A program made the translations under genes and the position numbers. Below the pieces are notes generated by a model. It searched no databases and was not told where the DNA came from. It saw only the letters and a list, made by a program, of their open reading frames with translations. DNA of 64,000 nucleotides from Mariniphaga sp964559175 (lineage in GTDB: Bacteria > Bacteroidota > Bacteroidia > Bacteroidales > Prolixibacteraceae): positions 1 through 64,000 of the forward strand of contig CAZLGT010000023.1 in NCBI GenBank assembly GCA_964559175.1, given 5' to 3'. The first letter of the stretch is position 1. Each line of letters opens with the position of its first letter. Shown here piece after piece: positions 1-9,700 of this stretch.

Positions 1-2
1 AA

Positions 3-317
3 GCCCAGCAAATGGTTGACCAGTGGATTAAAACCGTTGGTGTGCGCTATTTCAGCGAACTCACCAACATGGCCGTATTAACCGAGGAAGTGGGCGAACT
101 GGCCCGCATTATGGCGCGGAAATATGGTGATCAGTCCTTTAAAAAATCGGATGAAAAATACGATTTGGCTGACGAGATGGCCGATGTGCTTTGGGTGCTT
201 ATTTGCCTGGCCAACCAAACCGGAGTAGATTTAAGCGAGGCTTTCCTGAAAAACCTGGAGAAAAAAAACAGCCGCGACAGCGAACGGCACCAAAACAATC
301 AAAAACTAACCGATTAA
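3..317 (+). CDS. MazG-like nucleotide pyrophosphohydrolase (5' end cut by window)
   Basis: All-alpha NTP pyrophosphohydrolase of the MazG type, expected to hydrolyse (d)NTPs to monophosphates in the cytoplasm as a house-cleaning enzyme. The metal-binding pattern is visible as EEVGELAR near the first third and DLADEMADVLW near the middle. The frame is open from base 3, and the residues before the first ATG at position 12 (AQQ) fit the usual N-terminus of the family, so the true start lies upstream of the window. The C-terminus is polar and lysine-rich, as is common. It converges on the polyprenyl synthase gene, with a GC hairpin between them. The family call is firm; the exact substrate cannot be told. 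Confidence 0.85.
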   Translation, partial: AQQMVDQWIKTVGVRYFSELTNMAVLTEEVGELARIMARKYGDQSFKKSDEKYDLADEMADVLWVLICLANQTGVDLSEAFLKNLEKKNSRDSERHQNNQKLTD

Positions 318-409
318 TGTTTTTTAAAAGTTTCAATTGTCATCCCCGGGAATTACTCATTTTTATTAAACTAAAGACATAAAAACTTGATTTTGAAGCG
401 TTTGTTTTT

Positions 410-427
410 CCCTCCCCTTGGGGAGGG
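410..427. terminator. GC-rich hairpin between convergent genes
   Basis: A perfect 8-bp stem (410-417 with 420-427) with a 2-base loop lies between two convergent genes, 93 bp after one stop codon and 15 bp before the other. It is followed by a further run of G then C. It could stop transcription from both sides, or be one of the C/G-rich palindromic intergenic repeats common in Bacteroidota. There is no long T run, so the terminator role is inferred from position. Confidence 0.4.
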
Positions 428-441
428 TTAGGGAGGGGCCC

Positions 442-1416
442 CTATTTTTTACGGGTGGTGATGTAATTCATCAGTTCAATCAACGATTTACGCGCTTCGC
501 TTTCAGGAAATTCCAACAGTGCACCCACCGCCTTGTCTTTAAATTCATTCATTTTTTCGGCAGCATACTCAATTCCACCTTTTTCAGTTACAAGTTGAAT
601 TAATTCTTCCACCACTTCTCTGTTTTTATTTTTCTTTTTGATGAGCCGGAGAATGCGCCTCCTTTCTCCCGATTCTGCATTATTCAGCAGGTACAGCAGT
701 GGCAGGGTAATTTTCTTTTCCTTAATGTCGTTGCCAATGGGTTTACCAATAATTCCCTTGGCCTGGTAATCGAAAATATCGTCTTTAATCTGAAAAGCGA
801 TACCTGCATCCTGCCCGATGCGGTACATTTTTTCCGGAATTTCAGGATCGTCGGTAACCGATGCGGCACCAATGGCCATGCTGGTAGCAATGAGCGAAGC
901 GGTTTTTTTGCGGATAATTTTAAAATAAATTTCTTCGTCGATGTCGAGTTTACGGCTTTTCTTAACCTGCAGAATTTCGCCCTCGCTCATGTCCTGTACC
1001 GCCTGTGAAATCAAGTGCAGGAAGTTGTATTTTTTATGTTCCAGTTGCAGAAGCAGGCCTTTTGCCAGAATGTAATCGCCCACCAGCACCGCCAGTTTGT
1101 TACGCCACAACGCGTTGATGGAAAACATGCCACGCCGTTCATACGATTCATCCACCACATCGTCGTGCACCAGCGTGGCCGAGTGCAGCAACTCCACCGA
1201 GCAGGCTGCCAGTTGCGAAAATTCATTGGTTTCGCCGTGCAGTTTGGCCGACAAAAACACAAACATGGGCCTTAGTTGTTTCCCTTTTGTGCGGTATAAA
1301 AAATTCAGAATAGTACCCAGTAACGGAACATCACTTTTTAGTGCATTTCTGAAATAGGGTTCAAAATCCCTGAGCTCTTTTTCTATGGGTATTCGTATCG
1401 ATTTTATGTTAGTCAT
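442..1416 (-). CDS. All-trans polyprenyl diphosphate synthase
   Basis: Condenses isopentenyl diphosphate onto an allylic primer to make the long polyprenyl chain of menaquinone. Both aspartate-rich motifs are present: DDVVD at residues 85-89 (within LVHDDVVD) and DDIFD at 212-216, followed by KPIGNDIKEKK. The diphosphate-binding KGKQLRP lies near residue 45. The length of 324 residues is normal for octaprenyl or heptaprenyl synthases (IspB/HepT type). The chain length made cannot be read from the sequence. The start ATG is the only one close to the family N-terminus. The gene is single and divergent from the ArsR gene. Confidence 0.92.
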   Translation of the reverse strand: MTNIKSIRIPIEKELRDFEPYFRNALKSDVPLLGTILNFLYRTKGKQLRPMFVFLSAKLHGETNEFSQLAACSVELLHSATLVHDDVVDESYERRGMFSINALWRNKLAVLVGDYILAKGLLLQLEHKKYNFLHLISQAVQDMSEGEILQVKKSRKLDIDEEIYFKIIRKKTASLIATSMAIGAASVTDDPEIPEKMYRIGQDAGIAFQIKDDIFDYQAKGIIGKPIGNDIKEKKITLPLLYLLNNAESGERRRILRLIKKKNKNREVVEELIQLVTEKGGIEYAAEKMNEFKDKAVGALLEFPESEARKSLIELMNYITTRKK

Positions 1417-1567
1417 CCGGCAAATTCCTGTTATTTCAATTCAGTAACGAACATAGAATAAAATAGTTAAAAAAAGGAATAAAAATATCAAAAAAAACAG
1501 GCTTTGGTCAAATTATTCAAAACGGATTTAAATTAAATTCCTGCATAGTATAATCCCTAAATATTTA

Positions 1568-1575
1568 TATATTTG
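1568..1575 (+). promoter_or_regulatory. Bacteroidota -7 promoter element for the ArsR gene
   Basis: TATATTTG matches the Bacteroidota -7 consensus TAnnTTTG and lies 15 bp before the ATG at 1590. The expected transcript would have a leader of only about 8 bases. No clear -33 TTG was identified. Confidence 0.5.
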
Positions 1576-1589
1576 CATTTTTAACAATA

Positions 1590-1898
1590 ATGAAAATGGT
1601 AGAAATCAAGGAGTTGGACGCCAATAGATTAGACATGGCAGCAAATATGCTGAAAGCGATAGCTCACCCCATGCGCATTGCCATTTTAAAGCATCTAGAG
1701 GGGGGTAAAAGGCTTACAGTTACCGAAATACACGAATTGCTGGGCATCGAGCAGTCCACCACCTCTCACCATTTGGGAATTTTGCGCGACAAAGGTGTAC
1801 TTTGCTCCAAACGCGAAGGCAAAAACACATTCTACTATTTAAAACACGAAATATTGAGCCAGATTGTGGACTGTCTGGAAAGCTGCACGTGTGAGTAG
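1590..1898 (+). CDS. ArsR-family winged-helix transcriptional regulator
   Basis: Small dimeric DNA-binding repressor. The winged helix is clear: a start helix with AIAHPMRIAILKHL, the recognition region IEQSTTSHHLGILRDKGVL, then the wing KREGKNTFYYL. The protein has 102 residues, normal for the family. A CxC pair (SCTCE) sits at the extreme C-terminus and might bind metal or sense thiols, but there is no typical ELCVCDL metal site in helix 3, so the inducer is unknown. An alternative start is ATG 1596. It is convergent with the AbgT gene, with only 3 bp between stop codons, so its target cannot be guessed from operon context. Confidence 0.88.
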   Translation: MKMVEIKELDANRLDMAANMLKAIAHPMRIAILKHLEGGKRLTVTEIHELLGIEQSTTSHHLGILRDKGVLCSKREGKNTFYYLKHEILSQIVDCLESCTCE

Positions 1899-1901
1899 AA
1901 A

Positions 1902-3476
1902 TCACGGATGATAATAAATCGGCCCTTCAATCCCCAGCGGCAGTCCCGCCCAAATCCAGATCAACAGAATTGGAATTCTCACAACGGCAAAAGCAATGGC
2001 GTACGGCAGCATCATGGAAATGAGTGTGCCAATGCCTACTTCTTTCACATATTTCTGTGCAAAAACAATCACCAGTGGGAAATAGGGTAGCAGGGGAGTG
2101 AGAATATTGGAATAGGAATCGCCGATGCGGTAAGCTGCCTGGGTGGTTTCGGGCGAATAGCCCATAAGCATGAGCATGGGCACAAATATGGGCGCCAGCA
2201 ATGCCCATTTGGCCGAAGCGCTTCCCATAACCAGGTTCACCATAGAGGAGACAATAATAAAGGCCACCAGCAACGGACCTCCGGTAAAACCGATGGCATT
2301 GAGTGTGTCGGAACCTTTTACGGCCAGCACACTGCCCAGGTGAGACCAGTTGAAGTAGGCGACAAACTGTGCCGCCACAAAGGCAATTACTATATACATA
2401 CCCATGGTTGACATGCTTTTGGCAGTCATATCGGTCACATCTTTATCGGTTTTTATGGTTTTTGCCACAATACCGAAAACCAGTCCGGCTGCAAAAAATA
2501 CAAGAAACATCACCGGCACCAGCGAATCGTAAAACGGTTTGAAGCTGCGTCTTCCGGTTTCGGGATCTATGTCGCCGCGCAGCAGGCCATCGGCAGGAAT
2601 GATAGTGAGCATAAACAGACCCAGAACAGCAAGCGCAGCCACAAGCGACCAAACCAGTGCTTTCACCTCGCGGCGGGTAATGGGACTTTCTTTCTCGATT
2701 TCAATATCTGAAGAGGGAGTGTATTTGCCCAGTCGCGGCACCAGGATTTTTTCGGTCACCCAGGTACCCACCAGCCCGATAAGCGGTACGGAAGCAGCCA
2801 TCAGGTAATAGTTGGAGAGCGGGTTTACAGTGTAATCAGGGTCGATGATTTGGGCAGCCGGTTCGGTAAAGGCGGCTATCATAGGGTCGAGACTGGTGGG
2901 GAGCAGATTGGCCCCGAAACCTCCCGACACTCCGGCAAAGGCAGCTCCGATTCCGGCCAGCGGGTGCCGGCCCATACCCATAAAAATAGCAGCCCCCATA
3001 GGTATGAGCACCACATATCCGGCGTCGGCGGCAACTGAACTCAACATACCGGCAACCACCACCGAAAAAGTGATAATGGATTTCGGTACTTTGGAAACAA
3101 ACAGGCGCAGACCTACGGAAATCATACCGGTGTATTCGGCCACACCGATGCCCAGCATTACAACCAGTACCAGGCCAAGCGGCGGGAAATTGGCAAAGGT
3201 GGAAACCATTTTTGTGAAAATCATTTGTACCCCCTCACGCGAAAGCAGATTAACAACTTCGATGGTATCTACCGGATTACCGTCGCGATCGAGCAAACCC
3301 GCGGCCTTCCCCGGGTGATCAACGGTAATTCCGCCAAAAACCCACGAAAGCAATAATGTTATAACCATTAAAATAGCGAATAATGTAACTGGCTGGGGCA
3401 GTTTGTTGCCAATCACTTCCACCCTGTCAAGCATCCGCTTAAAAAAATCTCCTTTGGTCTTCTCCTTTTTTGCCAT
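1902..3476 (-). CDS. AbgT-family transporter (p-aminobenzoyl-glutamate type)
   Basis: Polytopic inner-membrane secondary transporter of the AbgT family. Members have been shown to import p-aminobenzoyl-glutamate or to export sulfonamides. The N-terminal stretch (VEVIGNKLPQP, then a long hydrophobic helix) and the conserved glycine-rich segments near the centre (GVSGGFGANL) and C-terminal half (MVNLVMGSASAKWALL) are typical. The length of 524 residues is usual. About a dozen hydrophobic segments are visible. The cytoplasmic N-terminus is lysine-rich. It stands alone, divergent from the sulfatase, so its physiological substrate cannot be inferred. Confidence 0.88.
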   Translation of the reverse strand: MAKKEKTKGDFFKRMLDRVEVIGNKLPQPVTLFAILMVITLLLSWVFGGITVDHPGKAAGLLDRDGNPVDTIEVVNLLSREGVQMIFTKMVSTFANFPPLGLVLVVMLGIGVAEYTGMISVGLRLFVSKVPKSIITFSVVVAGMLSSVAADAGYVVLIPMGAAIFMGMGRHPLAGIGAAFAGVSGGFGANLLPTSLDPMIAAFTEPAAQIIDPDYTVNPLSNYYLMAASVPLIGLVGTWVTEKILVPRLGKYTPSSDIEIEKESPITRREVKALVWSLVAALAVLGLFMLTIIPADGLLRGDIDPETGRRSFKPFYDSLVPVMFLVFFAAGLVFGIVAKTIKTDKDVTDMTAKSMSTMGMYIVIAFVAAQFVAYFNWSHLGSVLAVKGSDTLNAIGFTGGPLLVAFIIVSSMVNLVMGSASAKWALLAPIFVPMLMLMGYSPETTQAAYRIGDSYSNILTPLLPYFPLVIVFAQKYVKEVGIGTLISMMLPYAIAFAVVRIPILLIWIWAGLPLGIEGPIYYHP

Positions 3477-3731
3477 TCAAATCTGTTTAATAAATGATTT
3501 TTGCTCCGGAATTTCGCCGGAGTTTATTTTTTAACAAAAGTTTAGGGCTTAGGTTGATGTTTTTTGGGAGAATCGCAAAAAACAATATTTTTTTATTCTG
3601 GCAAAAAAAATCGTTCAATTTAGTGTAATGTTCATTTGAAGTTACCATACATATTGATTGTATGGATGAATTTTCATTGACGACCTGAGAACTTTTTCCC
3701 GTGTGTATTTAATTATCCGGCGAACCTTTTT
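3477..3731. other. Divergent intergenic region with two hairpins
   Basis: No gene is seen here. A 6-bp GC stem (3504-3509 with 3517-3522) lies 28 bp upstream of the AbgT start, so it would be in that gene's leader or promoter. A 7-bp inverted repeat (3645-3651 with 3659-3665) lies midway and could be an operator. The rest is AT-rich with A and T runs. No function is proven. Confidence 0.35.
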
Positions 3732-3739
3732 TATATTTG
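3732..3739 (+). promoter_or_regulatory. -7 promoter element for the sulfatase
   Basis: TATATTTG fits TAnnTTTG and sits 27 bp before ATG 3766. It lies downstream of an earlier in-frame ATG at 3703, so translation most likely starts at 3766. That choice also gives a proper lipoprotein signal. Confidence 0.55.
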
Positions 3740-3765
3740 AGAATTTCCAATCGAATACAAATCAA

Positions 3766-5666
3766 ATGAAACTGGAAAATCTGACCATTTCTTCCCTCGC
3801 CGTATTTGCTGCACTTGCGTTATTTTCGTTTTCAGGATGTCAGGAGAAGATTCCTGAAGAGCTGCCCAATATTTTATGGCTTACCAGCGAAGACAACAGT
3901 CCGATGCTGGGTTGTTACGGCGATGCATTTGCCACTACTCCAAACCTGGACAAGCTGGCATCGGAAGGTTTTTTATACACACACGCTTATGCCAATGCAC
4001 CGGTTTGCGCTCCGGCCCGGAATACAATTATTACCGGTATTTATGCCAGTTCAGGCGGAAATCAGCACATGCGCAGTTACTACCCAAAGTCAGAAGTTGT
4101 GAAAACGTATCCTGAGTTTTTTTGCGTGAGGCCGGTTATTATTGCACCAACAATGTAAAAACCGATTACAATACTGAATCCATCGACCCGAACCTGATTT
4201 GGGACGAAAGCAGCAATCAGGCCCATTACAAAAACCGGGCGCCGGGACAACCGTTTTTCGCCGTTTTCAATACCACCATTTCGCATGAAAGTTCGCTGCA
4301 CGATTCCATTCCCGATGAGCAGCTTCGACACAGTCCCAACGATGTTCCCATTCCTCCCCACCATCCGGCAACTGCGGCAATGAAGCACGACTGGGCACAG
4401 TATTACGACAAAGTGGAAGATATGGATGCCTGGATTGGCGAAAAGTTGCAGGAACTGGAAGATGCCGGTCTGTCTGAAAATACCATTGTTTTTTACTATG
4501 GAGATCATGGCGGTGTGTTGGCCCGAAGCAAACGGTATGTTTACGAAACCGGAACACATGTGCCTTTTATTTTGCGCATTCCTGAAAAATACAAGTACCT
4601 GTTTCCTGAAAAAGAATCAGGAACCAAAGTAAACAGACTGATTAGTTTTGTTGATTTGGCTCCGACCCTGCTCAGCATTGCGGGCATCGAAATTCCGGAT
4701 TTTATGCAGGGAAGTGCTTTCCTGGGCAAACAAAAAACCGAAGACCCGGAGTATGCTTACATGTTCAGAGGAAGAATGGATGAGCGATACGATATGAGCC
4801 GGGCCGTGCGCGACCACAAATTCCGGTACATTCGAAATTATATGCCTTACCGCATTTATGGTCAGCATCTGGAATACCTTTGGCGGGCGCCGTCCATCCG
4901 TTCGTGGGAACAGGCATACCTGAACGGGGAATGCAGCGAAACGCAAAGCATTTTCTGGAACACCAAACCGGTGGAAGAATTGTACGATACCGAAAACGAC
5001 CCGGGGGAAATCAACAATCTCGCTTCCGATCCTGGTTACGCTGATGTTCTGAAAAGAATGCGCACCGCTAACCGGGAATGGGTTAGCCGCATAAAAGATA
5101 CTGGTTTTATTCCCGAAGCCGACCATATTGACCGGGCAGGAAATACTCCCATGTATGACTACATGCGTTCAGGTAGCATCGATTTGGAACCCATTATAAA
5201 TGCCGCCGAAACAGCCACACTCGGAAAAGTGGAAAACCTTTCTGTACTGCAATCTTATTTGAAAAGCGAAGAAAGTGCCATTCGCTACTGGGGTGCAACC
5301 GGGTTGCTCATATTGGGACAAGATGGCGAACCCACAAAAACGGAGTTAATAGCTGTATTAAATGATGAATCGGCTAACGTGGCAACCGTAGCTGCGGAAG
5401 CGCTTTATAACCTGGGTGAAAAAGAAGCAGCGAAAAAGGCCTTACTTACAGTACTGGAAAATCCCAATGAATTTGCCCGATGCCATGCCCTAAATGCAAT
5501 CGACTGCATTGAAGATAAAAGCCCTGAAATGATAGACGGGGTGATAAACATGATTAAAACTTCGCCGCAAATGACGCGGAATAGTTATGATTTGAGAGCG
5601 GCCAGGTGGCTGATCGAAAAGTGGGGCCTGAATCCCACTGATTATGAATTTGAATTTGATTGGTAA
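3766..5666 (+). pseudogene. Lipoprotein sulfatase with HEAT-repeat tail, frameshifted
   Basis: Formylglycine-dependent sulfatase resembling bacterial heparan-N-sulfatase-like S1 enzymes. Frame one (3766-4158) has a lipoprotein signal ending FSGC, the metal-site start NILWLTSEDNSP and the CAPAR signature whose Cys becomes formylglycine. The second frame resumes at LREAGYYCTNNVKTDYN (about 4121) and runs to 5666, with the metal/substrate motif YYGDHGG and a C-terminal block of HEAT-like helical repeats (about the last 140 residues). The break is in a run of seven T at 4117-4123. Eight T (or five) would restore one ORF of about 630 residues. All motifs on both sides are intact, so this is either a sequencing error, a recent mutation or slippage-based switching. 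Acts in the periplasm or at the cell surface on sulfated glycans. Confidence 0.8.
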
Positions 5667-5674
5667 TTTTGATT

Positions 5675-6181
5675 TTACCAATCGTCGTAAACCGTAAAAA
5701 CCAGACTGGTTTCAAAATCGCGGGCACCCATGGTAACTGAAAAACCACGCAGCTGCAGAGAGACGGGAATTTGGACAATTTCGCCCCTGCCCCTGAAAAA
5801 ATACGCCGGAATATTGGTTACCGGCTGGAAATTATCACCGTCGTGGATGTTGGGATTTCCGGGATTGTTTGGATTGAAACCTCTTCCGGTGCGCCGGGCC
5901 TCGAGTGAAAGTTCCGGGTTCCATTCCATATCAATTTTATGCAGGTGAACCCTCCACTTATCGTTTGGGTTGTTTTTTTTATCCAGCAGGTTATCGTAAA
6001 TCACCGAAATAAGAATCGAAGATTCTGCCTCAAGTGAAGAAGGGTAGTCCAATCCTGCCTCGCTGATTGGGGTGAGGCTGTGACTGAAGTTGGCGTCACC
6101 CTCTGTCTGAATCATAAGGTCCTGGGCTTTAGCCAGCAGGGGAAGGGTGAAAAACAGCAGGAAATATAAGGTAACTTTCAT
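5675..6181 (-). CDS. Secreted beta-rich protein, last gene of the fibre locus
   Basis: 168 residues with a Sec signal peptide (cut near LAKAQ). No family recognised. After the signal the protein is rich in short alternating strands and ends in LVFTVYDDW, a C-terminal strand like those of the five paralogous small proteins upstream (VVYTLTDHN, TVTYTITE, LLYTLTDN). A proline/asparagine-rich loop lies near residues 100-118. It is 5 bp after the preceding gene and is the last of a five-gene run with the chaperone-like and barrel genes. I infer a minor or tip subunit. It could instead be an assembly factor, because it lacks the WINYTS and GDG/NGH motifs of the others. Confidence 0.55.
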   Translation of the reverse strand: MKVTLYFLLFFTLPLLAKAQDLMIQTEGDANFSHSLTPISEAGLDYPSSLEAESSILISVIYDNLLDKKNNPNDKWRVHLHKIDMEWNPELSLEARRTGRGFNPNNPGNPNIHDGDNFQPVTNIPAYFFRGRGEIVQIPVSLQLRGFSVTMGARDFETSLVFTVYDDW

Positions 6182-6186
6182 CGTAA

Positions 6187-6750
6187 TTAATTATCGGTTA
6201 GTGTATAAAGCAATACAAAATTCATTTCGCCGGCAGATGAAATTCCTGAATAATCTGAAATTTCAACTGAAAAAACGAGCTTGTGGCCATTCATTATTCC
6301 ATCGCCGGTAAGGCAGTTGCCAATACCTGTTATCACAGGCCGGGGCTGGTTCGATAGTTCCACTTTTCCTGCCGGTTGCCCCGTTTTCCCTCTTCCGTTT
6401 CCGCTGTATCGCTGTGCTTCCAGGTACAGCCGGATTCCTGAGGGGACAATACCTTGGGATATTTCGGCAGTAATGGATCGCGATGTCTGATTTTCAGGCA
6501 ATGCCGAAGTGTAATTTATCCATAACGTTTCATCGGTAACTTCCTCCATTTCTGCTGGACGTCCCGATTCGGCGGAGGGAATCATCGTGAAATGGATGCG
6601 GTTGCTGCCATCGGGTTCAATGTCAAGAAGAGCCACTTCAGGTAAACTGAAATAAACGGAAATCTGTCCGTTGTCCCATTGCGGGAAAGCAATGAGAGGC
6701 AGAATCAGAAGAAGCAGGTTTAAACTGTATGTAACTAAATGTCGTTTCAT
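6187..6750 (-). CDS. Putative minor fibre subunit (paralogue A)
   Basis: 187 residues with a Sec signal peptide (cleavage after LIAFPQ likely). It shares a domain with the genes at 10674, 11422, 12337 and 13376: an N-terminal strand with alternating hydrophobics (VYFSLPEVALLDIEP), a central LWINYTS, the segment SGNGRGKTGQPAGKVELS, then GIGNCLTGDG and NGHKLVFSV, and a C-terminal strand LLYTLTDN. Its start overlaps the barrel gene stop by 4 bp (ATGA), so the two are translationally coupled. It has the same GIG-C-TG segment with a Cys as paralogue B. Paralogy is seen directly; the subunit role is inferred. Confidence 0.6.
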   Translation of the reverse strand: MKRHLVTYSLNLLLLILPLIAFPQWDNGQISVYFSLPEVALLDIEPDGSNRIHFTMIPSAESGRPAEMEEVTDETLWINYTSALPENQTSRSITAEISQGIVPSGIRLYLEAQRYSGNGRGKTGQPAGKVELSNQPRPVITGIGNCLTGDGIMNGHKLVFSVEISDYSGISSAGEMNFVLLYTLTDN

Positions 6751-9700
6751 TGTTGTGGTGATTTTTTTTTCTGGTTTTCAAATTTTACGATGAATGCATC
6801 GGGGTAAACTTTTAGCAAACGCTCTCTCTCTTTTAATGCGCTGCCAAAAGTTAGAAATTTTCCGATGTAGTATTTATACAGATCATCTGCTTTTCTTTCA
6901 AAATCGTACGGTTCTTCTGCAAAATAGTTCGATTCGCCTGTGAGCTTTTTCCTGAACGCTCCAATTTGAACAGAGTAGAAGGTTTCCTGATTCTCCCGGA
7001 TTTTTTGCTCTGTGATTTCTTCCTGCGGTTTTTCCGCTTCCGGCGCCGTTGTTTTTACATTTTTCAGCCGGTTTAGTGGTTGCAGGGTGCCAGAATTTTC
7101 CAGCGATCTGAAAATAATATTTCGTTTTCTTGGTTTCAACTCAACCGTTATTTGCTGGTTTTGGCCTGGTTCGAGCAGGATTGTGGTCACCTGGTTTTCA
7201 ATTTCATATCCTCCGGGAAGGCTGTTTGTGTAAATTCTGAATGTCCATTCGCCGGGCCGGACCATTGGGAAAGAAAAAGAGCCGTCCATACCGGTGGTGA
7301 TTCTGAACTGCTCCCATTCGTTTCTCAGTTCAACGATTATATTGCCGGTGTTCACGTCGGTTTCGCGCAAGGCCGGGTCGCTGGTTTTTTCCACCTCGAA
7401 TATTCCTGTAAAGCGTGCGCCTTTTTCAACTCTTAGCTGTATGGTTGTCAGTTGGTCTTCCATCACTTCGAGCTCTATCGGTTCGGGAATATGTATAACT
7501 TCGTCAATGGCCATATTTGAGCGGTCGATGAGCAGCATATACATTCCCGTTGGAACGGATTTAAAACTGAACTCACCGTTTTTGTCGGTCAGGGTTTTCC
7601 GGTTTTGAAGCGAAATCAGGATGTCAGCAACCGGCTCTTCGTTTTGGCGTGTTATCCTGCCGGCAACGTCACCGGCTTCTACTGTTTTTTTTAGAGGAAT
7701 TCCGAACTGCCAGGCATACCTGGCCGAGAAAGTGAACTCCGGATTTTCAGTCTGCTGCCGGTAGAGCGTGTAAAAACTGCGCAACGACAATTGGTGGTTC
7801 CTGCCGGGTGTGAAGTCGAGGTTAAACTGCATCAGGTTGCGGTTCCGGTAATAGTCTTCAATGTTATAGGCATTTTGCAGCTGAAAGTTTGCCTTCAGGT
7901 TTTTGGCAATCTGGCTCGATACTGAAAGTCCTGCAGTAAGGTTGCGCTGTTCTCCGGAAACAAAACGGTTGATGTTGGACCAGCTTCCAAACATTCTCAG
8001 AGCGTGTTTGGCATTAAAACGCCAGGCAAAATTACCCGAGAATCGGTAGGTGTTTTGCCTGTTTTTTCCGGGTTCGAGCAGAAAGTTGGTGGTTTCGCCA
8101 AATTCTCCCAGCAAATTGTAATCCAGCTTTTTAAATTTTTGATTAAACTGTGTGTTTACCGAACGGGTTTTATAATGAAATTTATCGAGTGCCAGCCGGT
8201 CTTTGCGTTCATATTCGCGCCAAAAAACCTTTACATAACTGCGGGATGCAATGTTGTAGTTGAGCATGGCCTGAAACGATTTGGAATAGGGCGCAGTTAC
8301 AAAAAAAGTATCGAGTTGGGCATTGACGAAATCTTCACGGGCATAAACTCCCAGATTTATTTTCGGGGAAAGTCTTGCCGAAAGGTTGCCGGAGTAAAAA
8401 GTGGAGTTTGAAAAGTAGCCGGGGTAATCTTTGCCGGTGTAGTAGTAATTTCCGGCCAGGTTAAACACAGAAATTTGCGAGTTTATATTTGCACGCAGGG
8501 CATGGTCCCAGGTGTTCAAAAATGTTCCGCCCGACAGCTCAATTTCTGCAGAAGTACGTTTAAACGGCTGAATTTGCGAGTTAACACTGAAAAGATAAAC
8601 GGGGTCGGGTGTGTTGGTTACCTGTTTTGAAACGGCATACACTTCTATGTTGTTTCTGTCGTTAAAAGCGAACCCGGTATAGGCGGCCATTTCATCCCGT
8701 ATTTCACCGAAAAAGCGGGGTTTCACATAGAGAAACCCTACGTGCAGGCCGTTGTTAAAAATAACTTTGCTTTCGGCGCCTAACCCATACCGCGACGATT
8801 CGGTGAGCGGTGTAAAGCTGAATGATTTTTCGCCGGCAAACAGTTCCAGGTTGTCATTTTCGTAGGAGATGTAATACTGGTCGTAGAGTCCCAAAAAACC
8901 AAGGTTGGCGTTGTTGGGGCCCCGTGCCAGGAATTCCATCCGGTGTTTGCCATCCGTATCGAGCGCACCGCTACCCGTAAATTCAAACTGATATGCGTGC
9001 TCATACTTATCCCTTTGGTTGGAAGCCAGGTAGTTTGCCGATGCAGTAACCGGAAAACGAAAGTAAAGGTCTCGTCGGCCTTCGCCGGATGGGAAAACCA
9101 TAACGGTTCTGAAAACAGATTCGGTTACTTCTCCCGAAACAAGCGCCCGGACTGTATAGTATTCATTTCTGGTATCCGTCAGTTCTGCCGAAGTTTCAAT
9201 TTTAACCCTGAACTGTGCAGACGCACCAGGCTCAACCGGAATTTCCTGCGGACCTTCCACCAGGCTGTTGGTGGTTTCAATAAAAACTTTTTTTTGGGTG
9301 TTGCCCATGTTCTGAAGTAAAAATGTGGCAAAGGCTTTCTCTCCGGCTGTCACATGGTCGGGCGCTTCTACCAGTATCAGGGATATTTTCTCAACTTCGC
9401 CCACCGACACAGTTGCTGTTGTCGTGCCAATACTATTTAAAGTTTCGGTTTGAAATGCGTTAAGGGTAATATTAAAATTTCCCACAGGATTAACTGCCGG
9501 AACCTGAACCGTGAAAATGACAAACTTTTTTTCGGTGGGTTTCAGCTCAAATGACTGCCTGGGAGGTATGATTTTCCAGTTTTCGGGTACTTCCAAAACA
9601 GCAGTAACCGACATCGGCTCGTTTTGAATATTTTCAATAAAAAAAGGAAGATTGGCGGTCTGTCCCGGAAGAATTTCCACCTGTGGTTTTCCTGCAGATA

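Noticed and set aside
2845..3318. Plus-strand open frame of 157 codons over the AbgT gene
   Set aside because: Low-complexity translation opposite conserved transmembrane segments; a shadow of a GC-richer gene.
3703..3765. Upstream start for the sulfatase
   Set aside because: The extra 21 residues spoil the lipoprotein signal and the -7 promoter element lies inside them.
4080..4559. Minus-strand open frame across the sulfatase
   Set aside because: It is antisense to conserved sulfatase motifs, has no recognisable domain and no start context.
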